Shown here one piece after another: positions 23,301-34,371 of a stretch of DNA of 64,000 nt. Location of the stretch: NCBI GenBank assembly GCA_958298945.1, contig OY282606.1:88171696-88235695 (forward strand), given 5' to 3'. A program made the position numbers and the translations under genes. The stretch's first letter is position 1. The number at the start of each line of letters is the position of its first letter. Origin of the DNA: Atherix ibis (lineage: Eukaryota > Arthropoda > Insecta > Diptera > Athericidae). The notes under the pieces were generated by a model that saw only the letters and a list, made by a program, of their open reading frames with translations, searched no databases and was not told where the DNA came from.

Positions 23301-24493
23301 CCTTTAACGAAATTTACGTTAAAACCAGCGTCTACGACTTTAGCCACCGAGACTAAGTTTGTTCGGAGATCAGGCACGTATAGTGTGTCCTTCAAGGTTA
23401 TGGTTTGACAGGTCTCGCTTGTTTCAACGCTTACGTCGCGTTTGGCACAAATATCTGCTGTGGCATCACTGGCAAGTTGCAGGCTGCATCTAGTACGCGA
23501 TATATTTTGAAAACGATCTTTGTCGTTGCATACGTGTGAGGTGCTACCGCTATCCAAACACCATCTCGTTTTTATTGCTGCGCCGGTAAAGAAATAAAGA
23601 TTGGAGCTATGACCTTTCGATTCTTGTATGCTTTTCTTCTTCTTGTAGCAATCGGCCTCTTTGTGTCCTTTCTTTTTGCAGTAGCCGCATTTATATGTCG
23701 GCTTTTGTTTTTGTGGTGTGGAGTTACCGTGCGAGGATTTCGTGGAAGAGCTGCCTGCTGTGCGATTGTAGTTGGATCGCGTATTTGTAAACATGGTCGA
23801 AGTATGGTGGTCTTCGTCTTTTCTGTGACGAGATCTGTGTTCTTCGAGTATTTTGATTTTTAGAATCTCGAGCTCGGGTAGCTTATCACGTGACTCGATC
23901 GCGCATCTAAAATTTTCGAAACTATTTGGTAGGCTGTGCAGCAGCATGATTGCTAGTAGATCGTCGTCGAGGTTGGCTTCAGTCGACTATAATTTATCGG
24001 ACGCGTCGAAGAAGCACTTTAGGTGCTCGATCATACTATCACTGTCGGCCATTTTGTATTGAGTGAGCTGCTTATATAGCGCGGAGTTTTGAGCTGGCGT
24101 CTTGGATGCGTACGTCGATTCGAGTTTTTCCCATACGTCGTGCGATGAGACGCAATTTTTGATTTCCTTCAATTCGGATGGGGAGATAGAGAGAATAAGG
24201 TCCGATTTGGCTTTTCTGTCTTTCCTTAGCCAGTCTTTGTATGCTGTTTCACTCGCGACCGCTCCGTTTCCTGTCACTACCGCTGGTGCCGGTGTGGTGC
24301 CCGAGACGTAGTCCCAGCCATCGTTTTTGATGAGCAATACTTCTGCTTGAATCCTCCAAGTATCGTTATTTTCGCGTGTAAGCAGTTCGAAGCGCGGAGT
24401 GTGCGTTACATACTGATTTTCGGACATTTTGAGTCCTAGTCGATATTGCGCGTATGGTATTGACCTCACTTTCGACGCCTTCGTTTTTGGCAC
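20345..24493 (-). mobile_element. Ty1/copia retrotransposon polyprotein, single frame with five stops
   Basis: A frame of 1,383 codons on the minus strand holds, in order: Gag (from 24493 or the internal MSENQ start at 24427), a CX2CX4HX4C zinc knuckle (about residue 267), protease with DSGS (about 313), pre-integrase and integrase core (about 445-640, PHTPQQNGLAERKN), reverse transcriptase (about 860-1110, with YVDD) and RNase H (about 1230-1370, FADADWGSD, STEAEYM). This order is typical of copia elements. Five in-frame stops occur (TAG 23987, TAG 22784, TGA 22370, TAG 22097, TAA 21242), yet there is no frameshift over 4.1 kb. The 5' LTR is absent and a 13-bp tandem repeat stands in its place. 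G+C is clearly above the surroundings. It replaces about 600 bp of unit sequence. Confidence 0.95.
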
Positions 24494-24552
24494 TTTTAGA
24501 CTACACTTTTAAACTACACTTTTAAACTACACTTTTAAACTACACTTTTAGA
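24491..24552. repeat. 13-bp tandem repeat at the Copia/unit junction
   Basis: CTACACTTTTAAA is repeated at 24501-24513, 24514-24526 and 24527-24539, with a fourth variant copy ending AGA at 24540-24552 and a partial copy at 24491-24500. Homology with unit A resumes directly after it, at agtgatcgatagtta. Confidence 0.9.
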
Positions 24553-25250
24553 AGTGATCGATAGTTACTTGGAACAAATGTTCAGACATTGTTAATTTTC
24601 GTAGAGATGAGATTAGTTAGTAATCCAGATTCTTAGAAGGTTGCTTGCTGAGAATTTCGGAATTGTTGTTGAGTAGACTGGTTGGCTGTTGTTTGAGCAA
24701 TGTGGAGAAAGAATTAATTTTAATATTATGGGCAGACGTGACAAGTTCGGAATTTCAATAAGCACGCCTGCCCCACCAATCTATCACTCCTAGATACCAA
24801 ACTGACTAGTAACCCAATGAAACTGGACGTTTATTTTGCTTAACAAAATGTCATTTAGCATGAATATGCTCAAGGGCTAACAGACAGACAGTAATAATAG
24901 CTATGTTGTTATTGGCTGCAAGGTGGATCGAATGCTCAATGACCATACTAATTGCCCACAGCTCTCAATCAAAAGAAGGGCTATTAGATGGATCAAGATC
25001 TGCATCCGCTAACATAAAGTTTGAATTAGCGAGTCCATCAAAAACTTGAAAAACAAGACATCTTTAAGTCTGCTCCTAATCCACGGTTTGAAATTCGAGT
25101 GCACGAGAAAAGTTTGAAAATCAAACGAAAGGGTGGTTGGATCTTCTTCCAACTTAGAGATCATTAGGAAAAAGGGAGGACGAAAATATTTTTGAGTGGT
25201 GCGTACATAGAATGTTTTAAATAAGGTTTATGCGGGACTTGCAAAGGTCA
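24550..25250. repeat. right-hand block of unit B, copy of 10985-11700
   Basis: The two blocks have the same order of sequence, with indels around 25000-25200. No gene is recognised. Confidence 0.7.
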
Positions 25251-25256
25251 TGTAAT

Positions 25257-26468
25257 GGGTGATTTTTTAAGTGTTTGGATTTAAAATGTTCAAAAAAAGA
25301 AAAACAAAAAATAATTGCAAAATGTTGGCCATAACTACGTATTAAGTGATCCATGCAAAAGGTCCAATTTTGAATCACTTTTTCGAGCATCTCGGCTGGT
25401 ATCTCGCTAATAACACGTGTAATGGTGTCGTTCAAGGTTACAAGTGACGCTGATTTATCGGCATAGATGAGTGACTTCATATAGCCCAATAAAAAAAGTC
25501 CATAAAAAAGGCATCAAATCGCAAGATCCAGGCGGCCAAATCACCGGTCCGAAACGTGAGATAAATTGCTCACCGAACTTATCTCTAAATATGTACATTG
25601 TTTCACGTGTTGTGTGACATGTAGTGCCGTCTTTTTAAAACCACATGTCAACCAGATGCAGTTCTTGAATTTTGGGCAAAAAAAAAATTCGAAATCATCG
25701 AGTGATAGCGGTCGCCATTGACGGTAACGTTGCGGCCAGCGTCATCTTTAAAGAAATACGGACCAACCCGCACCAAACAGAGCATTTTTCTGCGTTCAAT
25801 GGTAGTTCTTGTTTTTTTTCTGGGTGCAATGACAGTTCTTGCTTTGTCTGTGGTTGTTCATCAGACCAATTACGATAATTTTGCTTATTCGCATACCCAT
25901 TCAACCAGAAATGAGCTTCGTCGCTGAACGCAATTTTTTTGATAAAAAAACAGATTTTTCTCAAGTAGTTAAAATTGACTCACTTCAAATTCGACGCTTT
26001 CTCCGATTAGTGGCTTCAGCTCTTGCATGAGGTGTATTTTATACGCTTTCAGATCAATATCCTTGCGTGTAATCTTCCACACAATCGAGTAACAAAATTC
26101 CAATTGCTGTGACCGACGACGGATGGATAAATCGTGGTCTTCACCACTCTACCTGTCAAATAGCGAAAAATTTTGATGTCAAATAACGTAAAATTGCTAC
26201 GACATTTGTCACTATGGCTTGAATTGCTTTCTCAGTAGGTCGATTATGACGACGACCATAAAATGGTCGAAGTGCGTGAAACACATTTTTCACAGACCAC
26301 GAAATTTGATTATAAAATTTAACAAGTTTTAAGCATTGTTTGGATATAAGTCTTTCTATAATAAAATGGTAATATTAACTAAATACTTTTGAATTTAATA
26401 CACATCACGTCTCATATGTAATTTGTCAAAAATAAAAATATGAAATACCAAACAGAACAAAAATCATC
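25257..26468 (-). mobile_element. DD41D-like mariner transposon, dead copy 2
   Basis: This is the second long copy, at the junction of units B and C. The left end is GGGTGATTTTTTAA and the right end AAAAATCATC at about 26468. The readable piece at 25695-25964 (minus) starts in the FSDEAHFWLNGYANKQNYRNW motif, which contains the first catalytic aspartate, and passes to SVWCGL. The sequence around 25490-25640 keeps the GSCDL region with frameshifts. It is close to copy 1 but differs by indels, so both are dead copies carried with the units. Confidence 0.75.
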
Positions 26469-26849
26469 TGATTTGAGAGGTTTTCGACCGGTTTCAACTA
26501 GGATAGAGTCCATCAAGGAGGTTTGGTGTACTTCACTAGCTGGCCTGTTAATAGCATTTTAACTCCTAAAGTGAGGGAATAGAGCAATATTCCGGTCCAG
26601 TGGCCCTTCCCTACTTCGATTCCTCTACTTTGCTCAATTTGGTATTTACTTCCAACCAGGATCTTTGCCATGTTAATAATGGAGTTAATTTGGTTGATAG
26701 TGTGGTTAATCTGCAGATTATTCGATCTTGCATCTCAGGTAAGATATTCATATTGTTATTATAAATATTCGTATTCCATCTTGCACCTCTATGAAGCTTG
26801 AGCACTATCTTATCTACCGAAGAGTCCATACAATAACCCTTCTATACGC

Positions 26850-29000
26850 ATAGCCACTTGATAGACTATATTTGAATTGCACATGGAAATGATCGTTGAG
26901 GGTGTAAACATGAATAATTCCTTTTACTATCTTATCATTCGTTTATTGTATTGGGCATTCAAACTCTTTTATTGTGTTGAGTAATAAAAAAGCTTTGTAC
27001 ATTTTTGAAACAGAAACATTTGAAGTGTTTCTTAATTTTTTTCAGACAAGTGTCTGAAATTTTTTATTTTCGTAAAAGGTTTCATATTTATTAAAATGGA
27101 CAGGGATATACGTTTAAAATAAAATATCTTTTATTACTTTATGTTTATGCACTTTTACATTTTATATTTGAATCAAAAAAACTTTCTATAAGTTCATATA
27201 TATTATGTTTCTGGCGTGCTATAATGTCCGAAAGATTTAATAATTTTATAAGAAAACAAAGTATTCGAATTTTTGTTTAATCAAAGTTTTTATTATTATT
27301 TACAAGAAAAACTACCAACGAGTTATTGTTTTAATAACATTGATTTCCGAGTATTTTGAAAATTTAATAAAACTCAAATTTCATAATAAGAAAACACTAA
27401 TTGTACTCGAACATACTCATACGTTAGTAATTTTCTCGACGGAATCTTCAATATAAGTACTTTTGTGTTTACATGAATTAATTTCAATGCAGGTACTATA
27501 GAAATGCTTTTTTACTACTGAAATCTGAATTTCTCACTATAGAATTTGATATATTGATGTGGTACAAAATAATTATATCAAATGCAGCTTCATTGGTATT
27601 TCTTCTGCATTACTTACTCTTCGTAGTATCTTTTTAAGTATATCTATTTATTGTAACTTGCATCTCATCACTATACGAGTATAGCTATGACAGCGTTTAT
27701 TCATTAGCAATTACATTTTGACATTCTGAGAAGATGTCAATAACAGAAATAAATGTATTTGAAAGGATTTGTCTTATAAGTGTATAGTCCTGGACATTTG
27801 AACTATTTGCACATGTTAGTTTCATTATACATACAAGAACTTTCAGTTAAATTCGTACAATTTACCTATTTAAGGCTAGGACGAAGTAAAATCAACTATC
27901 TGAAAAATGTTCTTGAAATTACTTAAACCTTGTTCAATTTTTCTAACACTACTTTATAAATTTTGAAAAAATATTTAAGAAAAACTCTTCAAACTTCGAG
28001 TAATTATATATTTATACAGATTTGTATTAATTTTAACTTATTTTAAAGATTTATTATTTAATTAACTGAACTTTGAAAAATAGACTTTTGATGAAGAATT
28101 GCAAAAATATTTTTATTTCTATAAGAAAATACAAGGTTAAATTAAATTAATTTAAGAATATTCTATGGAAAAATAATTAACAAATAAAATGAAAAAGAGA
28201 ATATAATAAAAAATGATAATAAAAAAGTACAAAAAAATTCTAACGTAAATTCGAGTAAAAGTTTTTAAATTAAAAATACAATTATAATAATAAACCAGCA
28301 CAAAAAATTCTTACGTAAATTCGAAATTTTACTAGAGTCAATTGTAAATTGGCAAAAAATTCCGAATTTCGACCAAATTTTTAGCTGATATTTGTACCAA
28401 GGGTCAAAATTTTAAATATTATCAATTTTTTAAATTATTATTTTCTTTTTCTAAAGTGAATGTTAGACATAGGGTCAACTTATATAAATGATTAAAAATT
28501 TGAAATTCTCCAGAAATTTTTGAGACGTTTCAGTACTGCATTATCGCTTTAACACAGAATGTGCTTTAAAAGGATTTCATTTGTATTATGCTGTAAAAAA
28601 TTAATTGCAGAATAAATTATAAAATAAAATAAACTAGAAATATCGAGAATAAAAATCATTTTACGTAACTTATGGAAAAATCCATAAGCCTGTAGTAATT
28701 TTTATAAGATCTGAAAATAACTTTATCTTGGCCACAATATTTTTATTATATAACAAAAATCATAATTCAAAGGTCAAAACGAGAGAAATAGTCTTAATAA
28801 AAAATAATTAATTATTTTTGAACATGATTTTGTCTTTGATTATTTTTGATATTTTACGCCAAGTTGACAAAAACTTTAATAAGAATATTGTGCGCTCAAA
28901 TTTAATTATTGGGCTGGGCTTCTCATCCAATTAGAAAGCAGCCAGTTAAAAATTTCAACAAAGTAAACAAACATTCTTGGCGACAACGCATTGTTTTTTA
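26850..29000. other. non-coding block of unit C
   Basis: The block is closely similar to 1780-3830 and 13300-15150. One stretch near 28255-28320 contains a local duplication of the ttctaacgtaaattcga type motif not seen in the other units. No gene is supported. Confidence 0.65.
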
Positions 29001-29029
29001 AAATGGCATCATTTAAAATTTTTTATGAA

Positions 29030-29430
29030 AACAATTTACTAAATAATGACCGAGGCGCTATATGTTGGCCTTTGGCTCTTGTATCAGAGACCATATAAAA
29101 AAATTACTACTCTATAAAGCAGATATTATCGAATTGACATTTACGATGGTTTTCTGCAGCTTTTCAAGTGTGGCAGAAAAGAAATGAAATTGATTTTTTT
29201 ATGCTATTGACAGTATCAAGATGATGCTATTTCAGTATTTTTTTTTAATATTGGGGAAACCAAACCATGTCATGTAAACTGATAGGTAACCGCAGACGTC
29301 TCTTTTTCCAACATAAACTTTTAATGCAAATGGAGTCATAGGGAGCGTTGTCATAATGAAGCAGCAAAGTGTATGTCCGATCTGAGAAAAATAACCGTTT
29401 TTCTAAGCCCTTTCAGGACTACTCATCCTT
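29030..29430 (-). mobile_element. probable mariner transposase fossil, unit C
   Basis: This is the counterpart of 15170-15560 with further indels, including extra bases near 29175-29200. It carries the same weak resemblance to mariner second- and third-aspartate regions. Confidence 0.4.
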
Positions 29431-29450
29431 TTTCTCGTTTCATAGCCGAT

Positions 29451-29489
29451 GTATCTGAATGCGGATTATAGAATACCGCATTCAGATAC
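29451..29489. repeat. 14-bp perfect hairpin, copy in unit C
   Basis: The arms at 29451-29464 and 29476-29489 are the same as at 15573-15611. Confidence 0.85.
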
Positions 29490-29703
29490 ACCAGCTAAGA
29501 AAGAAGAAATTTTGGAATATTAAGTTTTATCTGCTACTTGGAAATAACGTTGGCTAAAGATGATTTTAAAATAAACGGGTATGTGGGAAGAAAGAAACCC
29601 TTCAGGATCGTGAGCAATCCAAGATTTTACGCATGATCAAAGGTGTGTGATATGCTTAAAAACACATCAGGGTAGTATTTTTTTCATCCAAAAGCAAGCT
29701 ATC

Positions 29704-29746
29704 AACTGATAGCTTACTAGACATTTCCTCTAGAAAGCTATCAGTT
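29704..29746. repeat. 18-bp hairpin, copy in unit C
   Basis: The arms at 29704-29721 and 29729-29746 have one mismatch; the loop is CATTTCC. It matches 15825-15867. Confidence 0.75.
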
Positions 29747-30227
29747 AATTACGCTGTACTTTCTTTTGAGTCAAAAACTACCTAAATATATGACGGCTTA
29801 CCAGGTCTTCGTATCCGAATTAAAAGTTAAGCCACTTTTAAAAGTTCAAATACTTTCAAGATATAACTAAACGATAAGAAAAATCAGCGTTACACTTCAC
29901 AATTACTAAAAAAATATATATGCTTTATGAAAAGTGCAATATCTCAAATGACGCAAGATTGGATTAAAACTTTTATCTCAGATACCTTAAATACAAACAA
30001 ACAAAAATCTAATTTAAATAATTGGCAATAAATCGCCTTTATTCTCTTCTCAGAATAATTGAATTGATAATTACCAAAAACGATCTTTTATATTTTATGT
30101 TGCAAAAAAATTGTATAGTTACGTAATAATATTTGTTTATGCCGGAAAGAAAATTATTAGTTCAAAAGCTATCAAATACTGACGAAAACAATCGAAATAA
30201 TAACGAAGAGAATCATCTCAGATCCCA

Positions 30228-30263
30228 TATATTAATTGGTTCTGCATTATTATATGCACAGTC
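30228..30263 (+). promoter_or_regulatory. candidate core promoter of gene C
   Basis: TATATTA (30228-30234) and CAGTC (30259-30263) have the same spacing as in genes A and B. Confidence 0.4.
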
Positions 30264-30301
30264 CACTTTCAATCTCAAAGATACTCACGGCATAATCAAA
30301 A

Positions 30302-31505
30302 ATGTATTGCAAATTAATTTTACTTGGAATTTTCCTCGCTATAATTTCTGGTAATATATTTTGCTTGCTACTTCTTTATTTGAAATAAGTTTTTTTTTAA
30401 AATGTAAAATAATTATTTTGGAAATTGAATCTTATTTTTAGTACCAGCAAAGGATATCGGTGTTCACGATGATCCATCTGACGAGGCCTTAACTGAATAC
30501 TTCCGTGCCGAATGTTTGGAAGAGGAATACCTTGAGGTAAATTGCAATAAAATTTAAATAATATTATAAAACCTACACAATTTGAACTATATATCCTTAG
30601 AAAATGTTCGAAGAACATATGACCTGCTTCAATAAGGAATTCATGGATGATTTTGAATATATGACCAATACAAATAACAACAGTTTGGATATTTTGTAAG
30701 CATTCCTTATATTCTAAAGCCTGCATTTTAATAATATTTAAATAATTTTTTTTTTGTATTTAGTGCTTGCAAACATGAAAGTATGTTACTAAATTGTTTA
30801 GATGAAACTGAAGAGGATATTCGAAAATGTGTTAAAGACGAACACCTTGAATTTGTTGGCATTGCCTTGAATATTGTCAAAGCTCTCCCAAAAACACTCT
30901 GCTCAAAGACATCTACAGAGCGTGAAGGTATACCAAAAAAGCATATTTTTAATAGAATAATTTCATAAGCATCCTTTTTTTAATTTGCAGCATTAGAAGA
31001 GCAGCATTATGAATGTTTCGAAACTATTTCCAATGAAGTTGATAAATGCTTGGAGCAAGTAGACACATCAAATGATGACAAAAATAGCACAATTATTGAT
31101 CAATTACTTCAACATAAGGAGTGTGGGTGAGTAGATGGATTATTTTTTTTTTTAAATAAACATTTAGTTTCGAATATATTTTATATTATACGAATGAACA
31201 ATTAAATAACACTCGTAGCACAAACAATTATGTATAATTGTGTTTTTTTACGGATTATAAATTATTACGTATAATTGTGTTTAATTTAAGGATTATAAAG
31301 GAAAAAATAATCCTTTTATAATCGAATAAAAATTATATATACTAATTTATTTTTAATATTAAGCTGCCAAGCATTTACTGGAATAGAGGATTGTGTCCGA
31401 AAGCTTACAACTCCGGAATTAGCTGATGCAGTACAACAACTATTTGAACATCTGAAAAAAACTGCGTTCGTAGGATCTGGCAGTTGCATAACTAACGAAG
31501 TATAA
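30302..31505 (+). CDS. secreted 12-cysteine protein C (27-kDa hemolymph protein / DUF1397-like)
   Basis: Exons 30302-30350, 30442-30536, 30601-30695, 30774-30937, 30991-31126 and 31364-31505 join to 226 aa, open throughout, with phases 1,0,2,1,2. The signal peptide is MYCKLILLGIFLAIISG. The 12 mature cysteines and the sequons NNS and NST are present. The protein is closest to protein A (hand count 36 amino-acid-changing against 5 silent codon differences), although the sequence after the gene is closest to unit B. Intron 5 carries a small local duplication near 31230-31300. A polyadenylation signal lies at 31560-31565. No enzyme motif is seen; the role is unknown. Confidence 0.82.
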
Positions 31506-31928
31506 ATTGTAATATGGAGCAGAAAAAAATTTATACAAAATAATAATTGTCTTATTATAAATAAAAATAAATATGACATTTCAATATCAACTATTCTAGT
31601 TTTATTATTTTTTTACAAAATATTATTTATTGGTTTTTGAATAAAATTTCATTTTTGAATCTTAATGGAGTTAACGAAATAAAAATAGTCAAATAATGTG
31701 GAATGGAAACTTTCAATTTCATATCACCAATGATAAAAAAAAAATACCGTTGAATATTATCGTAAATTGGCCGATACTAACATATATAATTGGAAGTTAA
31801 TTTTTGATTTAATTTAGCTTTTCTTCTAATAGTTGAAGTGAACGGCATGAAATTTGCAAAAGATCGATAAGTGACAATATTTCTTTATAAAAAGCCACTA
31901 GACGAATACTCTCGTGCAAAAGAACATC
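31506..31928. other. 3' UTR and spacer of gene C
   Basis: AATAAA lies at 31560-31565. The stretch is nearly identical to 17574-18000. Confidence 0.7.
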
Positions 31929-33045
31929 ACACCCACTGAAACAAAATGACGGTAACTGGGAAAAAAGAGACAAAGAAAAAGCTAAAGTATTTGCTTAACA
32001 TTTGTTAAATACTTTTACTCTACATGATCTTATAGATGGCAAATCGCATACTAACAAAATCATCGAAGAACTAATGTTCCCAGTCCCTATGAGTCTTCCT
32101 CACAAAAATTTTAGGCCCTCGGAAATTAAATCTACTATTCTTCGGCTTCCGAATAAAAAAGCTCCTGATTATGATTTAATAAGAGCTCCTATCGTGAAGT
32201 AAATTTTCCAAAAAGCATTATTTTTATAAATTATTGTCAAGTTTCAATTATCCTATTCTAGCCGGAGTCTTGCATGGCAGTATTTTTGGTCCCATTTTAT
32301 ATAATATTTATACCCATGATATCCCATTTGATTCTAATACTATCACTACTATTTATGCAGATGATACGGCCATACTTACTATCTATATAAATCCTGACAT
32401 AGCTTCCAACAATTCACAATTCCATATCCACAACCTTCAATCCTGGTTTAAGATATAGAGAGTAAGGGTTAATGAACAGAAGAGGGATTACTTTCACACT
32501 TTGTTAAGGAAAACCTACTCCTTTATACCTTAATAGCAACATGATTATACAATATGATAAAGAACGTTATTTGGGACTTTATGTGGACAAGAGATTAAAA
32601 TGGAACCCTCATTTTAGACTAAAAAAATTTGAAGCCACTAGACGTTACCTACAACTTCTTAGACTACTAAGCAAACGCTCGAAACTAACAATCAATAGTA
32701 AACTTCTAATCTACAATACAATTAATTATAAAACCTATTTGGACATATGGAATGGAAACTTTGGGGTTCAACTAAACGTTCCAGTTCCTATCGCGTGCAG
32801 GCCTTACAATCCAAGATCATCCTATCATCATAGTCCACTTGTGAGAGAATTGTCTTGTACTGCCCTACCCGGAAACACTCATCGGAGACCTCAGAGATAA
32901 TAGCCTAGAGATTTTCTAGAGGAATTTAACTTCCATTAGTTGAAGAAACGCCGATGGGTGTTTACTACCCCTTTACGATGTATAAGATTGTTAATTTAAA
33001 TGTTATGTAACTCTGCTTGTTACAATAAAATTGTAGCTGTTTTAA
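31929..33045 (+). mobile_element. decayed Jockey-like LINE fragment, unit C, with 3' end
   Basis: This is the same insertion as in units A and B. The start of the reverse transcriptase is at 32002-32202. A large internal deletion joins it to 32234-32458, which keeps GSIFGPILYNIYTHDIP and an intact YADD. The C-terminal part is at 32541-32900. Unlike units A and B it retains the 3' untranslated end (the gaaacgccgatgggtgttta motif and the ttgttacaataaaattgtag end). The same 3' end is seen inverted at 36060 and 46920. Confidence 0.85.
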
Positions 33046-34219
33046 TGTTGAAGTTATTTTAATGGTTTAGCCTGTGATTTGACGACTGTTTAAAAAATAA
33101 TTTGTTATTTTATATTATGGATCAATTACTCAAGAAAGAATATGGTGAAATTGTTAAGAAGTTTTGTGCTTTTTCAAAAAAATCTAAGACCGCTACCGTT
33201 AATTCTGATAAGCCGTATAATAACCGCCTTTTTTGATAAAGTTAAAATTTGTCGCAAGATAAACTGCAGGACTATTTCAACAAATTTTGAGTTTATTTTT
33301 TAAAAAGTTCCAAAGACGCATTATTTTTTGACCATATATGGTTTCAGTAGAACGCAAGCCTTCAAGATCGTGTGATTTAATACCATTGCACCTACGTACG
33401 AGTAGCAGATCATATTTATGTGTACGTAAACAATTCTTAAACTTAAGAGCATTCAAAAACTAATATCAATCAAAAAATAGCCCAATGACAGTCTGAAATG
33501 TACGAAAAAATCATCAAAAATTACTTAATTCTTTTTCTATAAAATTTAATTGATACGTAGTATATCCAATTGCTTAATTAAAAACCTTTAAAAATTAAAA
33601 TTATGTATATTTATATTATCTTTTGTTGGCAGCTTATTGGAATTAGAATTTATATCCAGAACTTGAGAACTTACAGCTTAGTTTTGTGCGGATAGAAAAT
33701 TTTACAAAAATCTATACAAAATAGAATTCTAGACCTAAAAAGGATCAAGTCCTGCTAGAAATATCGTTTAATTTCGAAGGAAAAATTAGATAGTATTTTA
33801 ATTTTTTTTTTTTAAATGTTCAATATAAAATACTTTATAGAAAGCACATAAGTTGAAAGACAACAGAAACTTTTCATGAAACTAAAATGAAAAAATGCAT
33901 TTCCCCAAAAAAATTACTATTATTTCTATGTATTGCAAATAAAAAATTATCCTGCAAAACTTTACTATAAAATAGAAAAAAATTACGCCATATTGAAAAA
34001 CGATATTTTGTTCATTTGTTTGATTGTAAGCTTCCTAGGACACTAGGCCATTTGGTTAAGTGAATTTGGTAATTTGTTAGTTGTGTGGACCAATAAGATT
34101 TCTTAAGGGCATATTAGTTTCCGTAAAGAAACTGAAAATTAGACTTGGAAAAAGCATTGAGGGGTCTGAAAACCCCTTATAATTAAAGGGGTCTCATTAA
34201 AAAAAAATTTTTGTGTAGA
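33046..34219. other. AT-rich spacer with one dispersed repeat
   Basis: No gene is supported; a 39-codon frame at 33118 (MDQLLKKEYGEIVKKF) is too short to call. Bases 33575-33735 are repeated at 45510-45685 (tatcttttgttggcagctta core). Bases 34030-34110 resemble 690-830. Confidence 0.5.
33575..33735 (+). repeat. dispersed repeat, copy of 45510-45685
   Basis: The two stretches share atcttttgttggcagctta, gaattagaatttatat, cagaacttgagaa and tacaaaatagaattc in the same order and spacing, with one small insertion in the second copy. They share no known element. Confidence 0.7.
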
Positions 34220-34330
34220 GTTACATTCCGTTCTACACATAAGATGAGCGATAGTGACTTGAACGTCACAAGATGCGCAGGTGGTGAGAGGGTGGTTTCT
34301 GAAAAGTAAATGATGTGTGAAAACAGAAAA
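34220..34330 (-). mobile_element. possible LINE RNase H remnant
   Basis: The minus-strand translation contains CASCDVQVTIAHLMC, which fits the CxxC..TI.H.x.C zinc-knuckle-like motif near the end of many insect non-LTR elements of the I/R1/Jockey type. Only about 37 residues are readable, so the family is open. Confidence 0.45.
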
Positions 34331-34371
34331 TGTGCTATCGCGATTCAGAGTCTAAAATTAAGATAAAATTA

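Larger units (their letters stand above)
12895..26468 (+). repeat. tandem segmental duplication, unit B
   Basis: This is the second direct repeat, with the same landmark order as unit A. It is longer because of the Copia insertion (about 20090-24550) and two upstream blocks of a few hundred bp each that it shares with unit C. It lacks the LINE insertion of unit A. Its non-coding sequence is close to unit C. Confidence 0.9.
26469..33045 (+). repeat. tandem segmental duplication, unit C (partial)
   Basis: This is the third direct repeat. It holds the 5' block, the gene and the LINE fragment, but lacks the right-hand blocks of units A and B. Sequence after the LINE 3' end (about 33045) is not related to the other units. 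Confidence 0.88.

Noticed and set aside
20345..24493. Functional Copia element using stop-codon readthrough
   Set aside because: Five stops of three kinds with no shared context, and a missing LTR, fit a dead copy better.
24501..24552. 13-bp repeats as a CRISPR-like array
   Set aside because: The units are directly adjacent without spacers, in animal DNA, and lie at a transposon junction.
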